Assembly (NCBI RefSeq): GCF_036226925.1
Contig: NZ_CP109031.1
Span: 1,178,001-1,242,000, forward strand
Source: Streptomyces sp. NBC_00659
Lineage (GTDB): Bacteria; Actinomycetota; Actinomycetes; Streptomycetales; Streptomycetaceae
Direction of reading: 5' to 3'
DNA length: 64,000 bases
Program-made: the position numbers and the translations under genes
Part shown: positions 63,083 through 64,000 of the stretch, in pieces
How positions within the stretch are numbered: the first letter of the stretch is position 1
How the letters are laid out: each line of letters begins with the position of its first letter
Notes under the pieces: generated by a model
Databases searched by the model: none
Seen by the model: only the letters and a program-made list of their open reading frames with translations
What the model was told of the DNA's origin: nothing

Positions 63083-64000
63083 ACGATGCCTCCTACGCTC
63101 TGCGGATCACCGGGGTGCTCCGCCCGCTCGTCGAGCGGCAGGGACAGCACCATGGTCAGGCCGCCGCCGGGAGTGTCCTCCGGGGTGAGAGTGCCGTCCA
63201 TCGCCTCGGTCAGCCCCCGGGACAGGGCCAGGCCCAGTCCCGGGGGCTGGTGGTGTTGTCGGTGTCGCCCTGTCGCTGGAAGGGTTCGAAGAGCCGGTCG
63301 CGGTCGGTGGTCGGGAGGCCGGGTCCGCGGTCGATGACACGCACTTCGACGCGGCCCGCGTGCGCGCTGGCGGTCAGCAGCACCTTGCGGTCCGCCGGGC
63401 TGTGCCGGGCGGCGTTGGCGACAAGGTTGGCGATCACTCGTTCCAGCAAGGGTGGATCGGCCAGCACGGCCGGAACGTCGTCCAGGTCCGCCGCCTCGAC
63501 CTCGGGGGTGTCCGTCAGCGCGGCCGGCAGGACCTCGTCCAGCGTGGTGGCGCGCAGATTGAGGGTGAGGACGCCTGCTTGGAGGCGGCTGAGGTCGAGG
63601 AGGTTCTCCACCAGCCGGTTCAGTCTGGCCATGGACTCGTCCGCGGTGGCGAGGAGTTCGTCCCGGTCCTCGTCGGAGAAGTCGACGTCCCGGCTGCGCA
63701 GCGAGGAGACCGCGGCCCAGCCCGCCGCGAGAGGTGTGCGCAGGTCGTGACCGACCGCCCGCAGCAGCGCCGTGCGCATCCGGTCGGCGGCCTTGACCGG
63801 TTCGACCTCGGCGGCGGCCTCGGCGAGCCTGGCCCGTTCGACGGCCGAGCCCACGTGCGCGGCGAACGCGGCGAGGACGCGCCGCTCCGACGACGGAAGG
63901 GTGCGACCGCGCAGGACCAGGAAGGCGCCGGGTCCCGCGGGCACGACCGTGGCGCCGTCGTCTCCGGGCGGCTCGTCCACCAGCTCCACGGAGTCCATGC
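63079..64000 (-). CDS. kdpD: KdpD-like sensor histidine kinase, C-terminal part, one-base frameshift
   Basis: Entering from the right edge: a GAF-like segment (SERRVLAAFAAHVGSAVERARL), the phospho-acceptor His in LLRAVGHDLRTPLAAGWAAV, N-box LLERVIANLVANAARHSP, and G-box RVIDRGPGLPTTDRDRLFEPFQRQGDT. At 63235-63245 a run of five C (agcccccggg) shifts the frame, and an early stop would follow at 63210. Removing one C restores GLGLALSRGLTEAMDGTLTP to the C-terminus at 63079. The 5' end is outside the window. It is a true frameshift or a homopolymer error. Confidence 0.8.
   Translation of the reverse strand, partial: HGLRGAGGRAARRRRRHGRARGTRRLPGPARSHPSVVGAARPRRVRRARGLGRRTGQARRGRRRGRTGQGRRPDAHGAAAGGRSRPAHTSRGGLGRGLLAAQPGRRLLRRGPGRTPRHRGRVHGQTEPAGGEPPRPQPPPSRRPHPQSARHHAGRGPAGRADGHPRGRGGGPGRRSGRAGRSTLAGTSDRQPCRQRRPAQPGGPQGAADRQRARGPRRSACHRPRTRPPDHRPRPALRTLPATGRHRQHHQPPGLGLALSRGLTEAMDGTLTPEDTPGGGLTMVLSLPLDERAEHPGDPQSVGGIV

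Noticed and set aside
1..64000. tRNA, rRNA, CRISPR array or attachment site
   Set aside because: I looked for cloverleaf-like T-loop motifs and regular spaced repeats and recognised none. A covariance-model scan was not possible.

Overview
The window is actinobacterial and almost certainly Streptomyces. Base composition is strongly GC-rich. GTG starts and 4-bp ATGA/GTGA gene overlaps are frequent. Several families are typical of the genus: ECF sigma plus YCII protein, a Ser/Thr kinase with TPRs, a SARP regulator, an NB-ARC/TPR STAND protein, a SAV_915-like protein and an Rhs toxin. No tRNA, rRNA or CRISPR array was recognised.

Layout. 0-7 kb: an ECF sigma factor (cut by the left edge), its YCII partner, a kinase-TPR protein, two divergent TetR regulators and an AidB-like acyl-CoA dehydrogenase. 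6.9-14.8 kb: an accessory island with visibly lower GC. It starts at a deleted IS110 transposase, carries a tight five-gene cassette (ATP-grasp ligase, alanine racemase, divergent D-Ala-D-Ala ligase-like enzyme, papain-like/C39-like protein, MFS exporter), and ends near a decayed trypsin-like protease. The cassette looks like a small D-alanyl-peptide biosynthesis or D-Ala-antimetabolite self-resistance system that I cannot match to a known cluster.

16.5-38 kb: a large catabolic locus. It holds two GH78 alpha-L-rhamnosidases, a GH1 beta-glycosidase, a GH43 glycosidase, two alpha/beta hydrolases, an oligopeptide-type ABC importer with a fused permease-ATPase, an IclR regulator, an amidohydrolase, two SDRs, a carboxymuconolactone-decarboxylase-like protein and two FAH-family hydrolases. 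A shared motif, CCAWTGAWTGRAACG, lies in three promoter regions of the locus. This suggests one IclR-controlled regulon for import, deglycosylation and oxidation of plant rhamnosyl-glycosides.

38-56 kb: a dehalogenase-like hydrolase, a SARP regulator and a probable amyloid-signalling STAND pair. In that pair a two-TM protein carries two copies, and the adjacent NB-ARC/TPR protein one copy, of a 22-residue ASGxGSIAAGG motif. A sarcosine-oxidase-like flavoenzyme, an Rhs toxin with candidate immunity gene, a MerR regulator with a divergent small gene, a complete DDE insertion sequence and a SMI1/KNR4 protein follow. 56-64 kb: the kdp potassium system with the tiny kdpF and a 27-codon ORF before it. 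Its regulators are damaged: kdpE is a 46-codon fragment fused to other DNA, and the kdpD-like kinase has a one-base frameshift in a C-run. Several indels at homopolymers leave open that some frameshifts are assembly errors.
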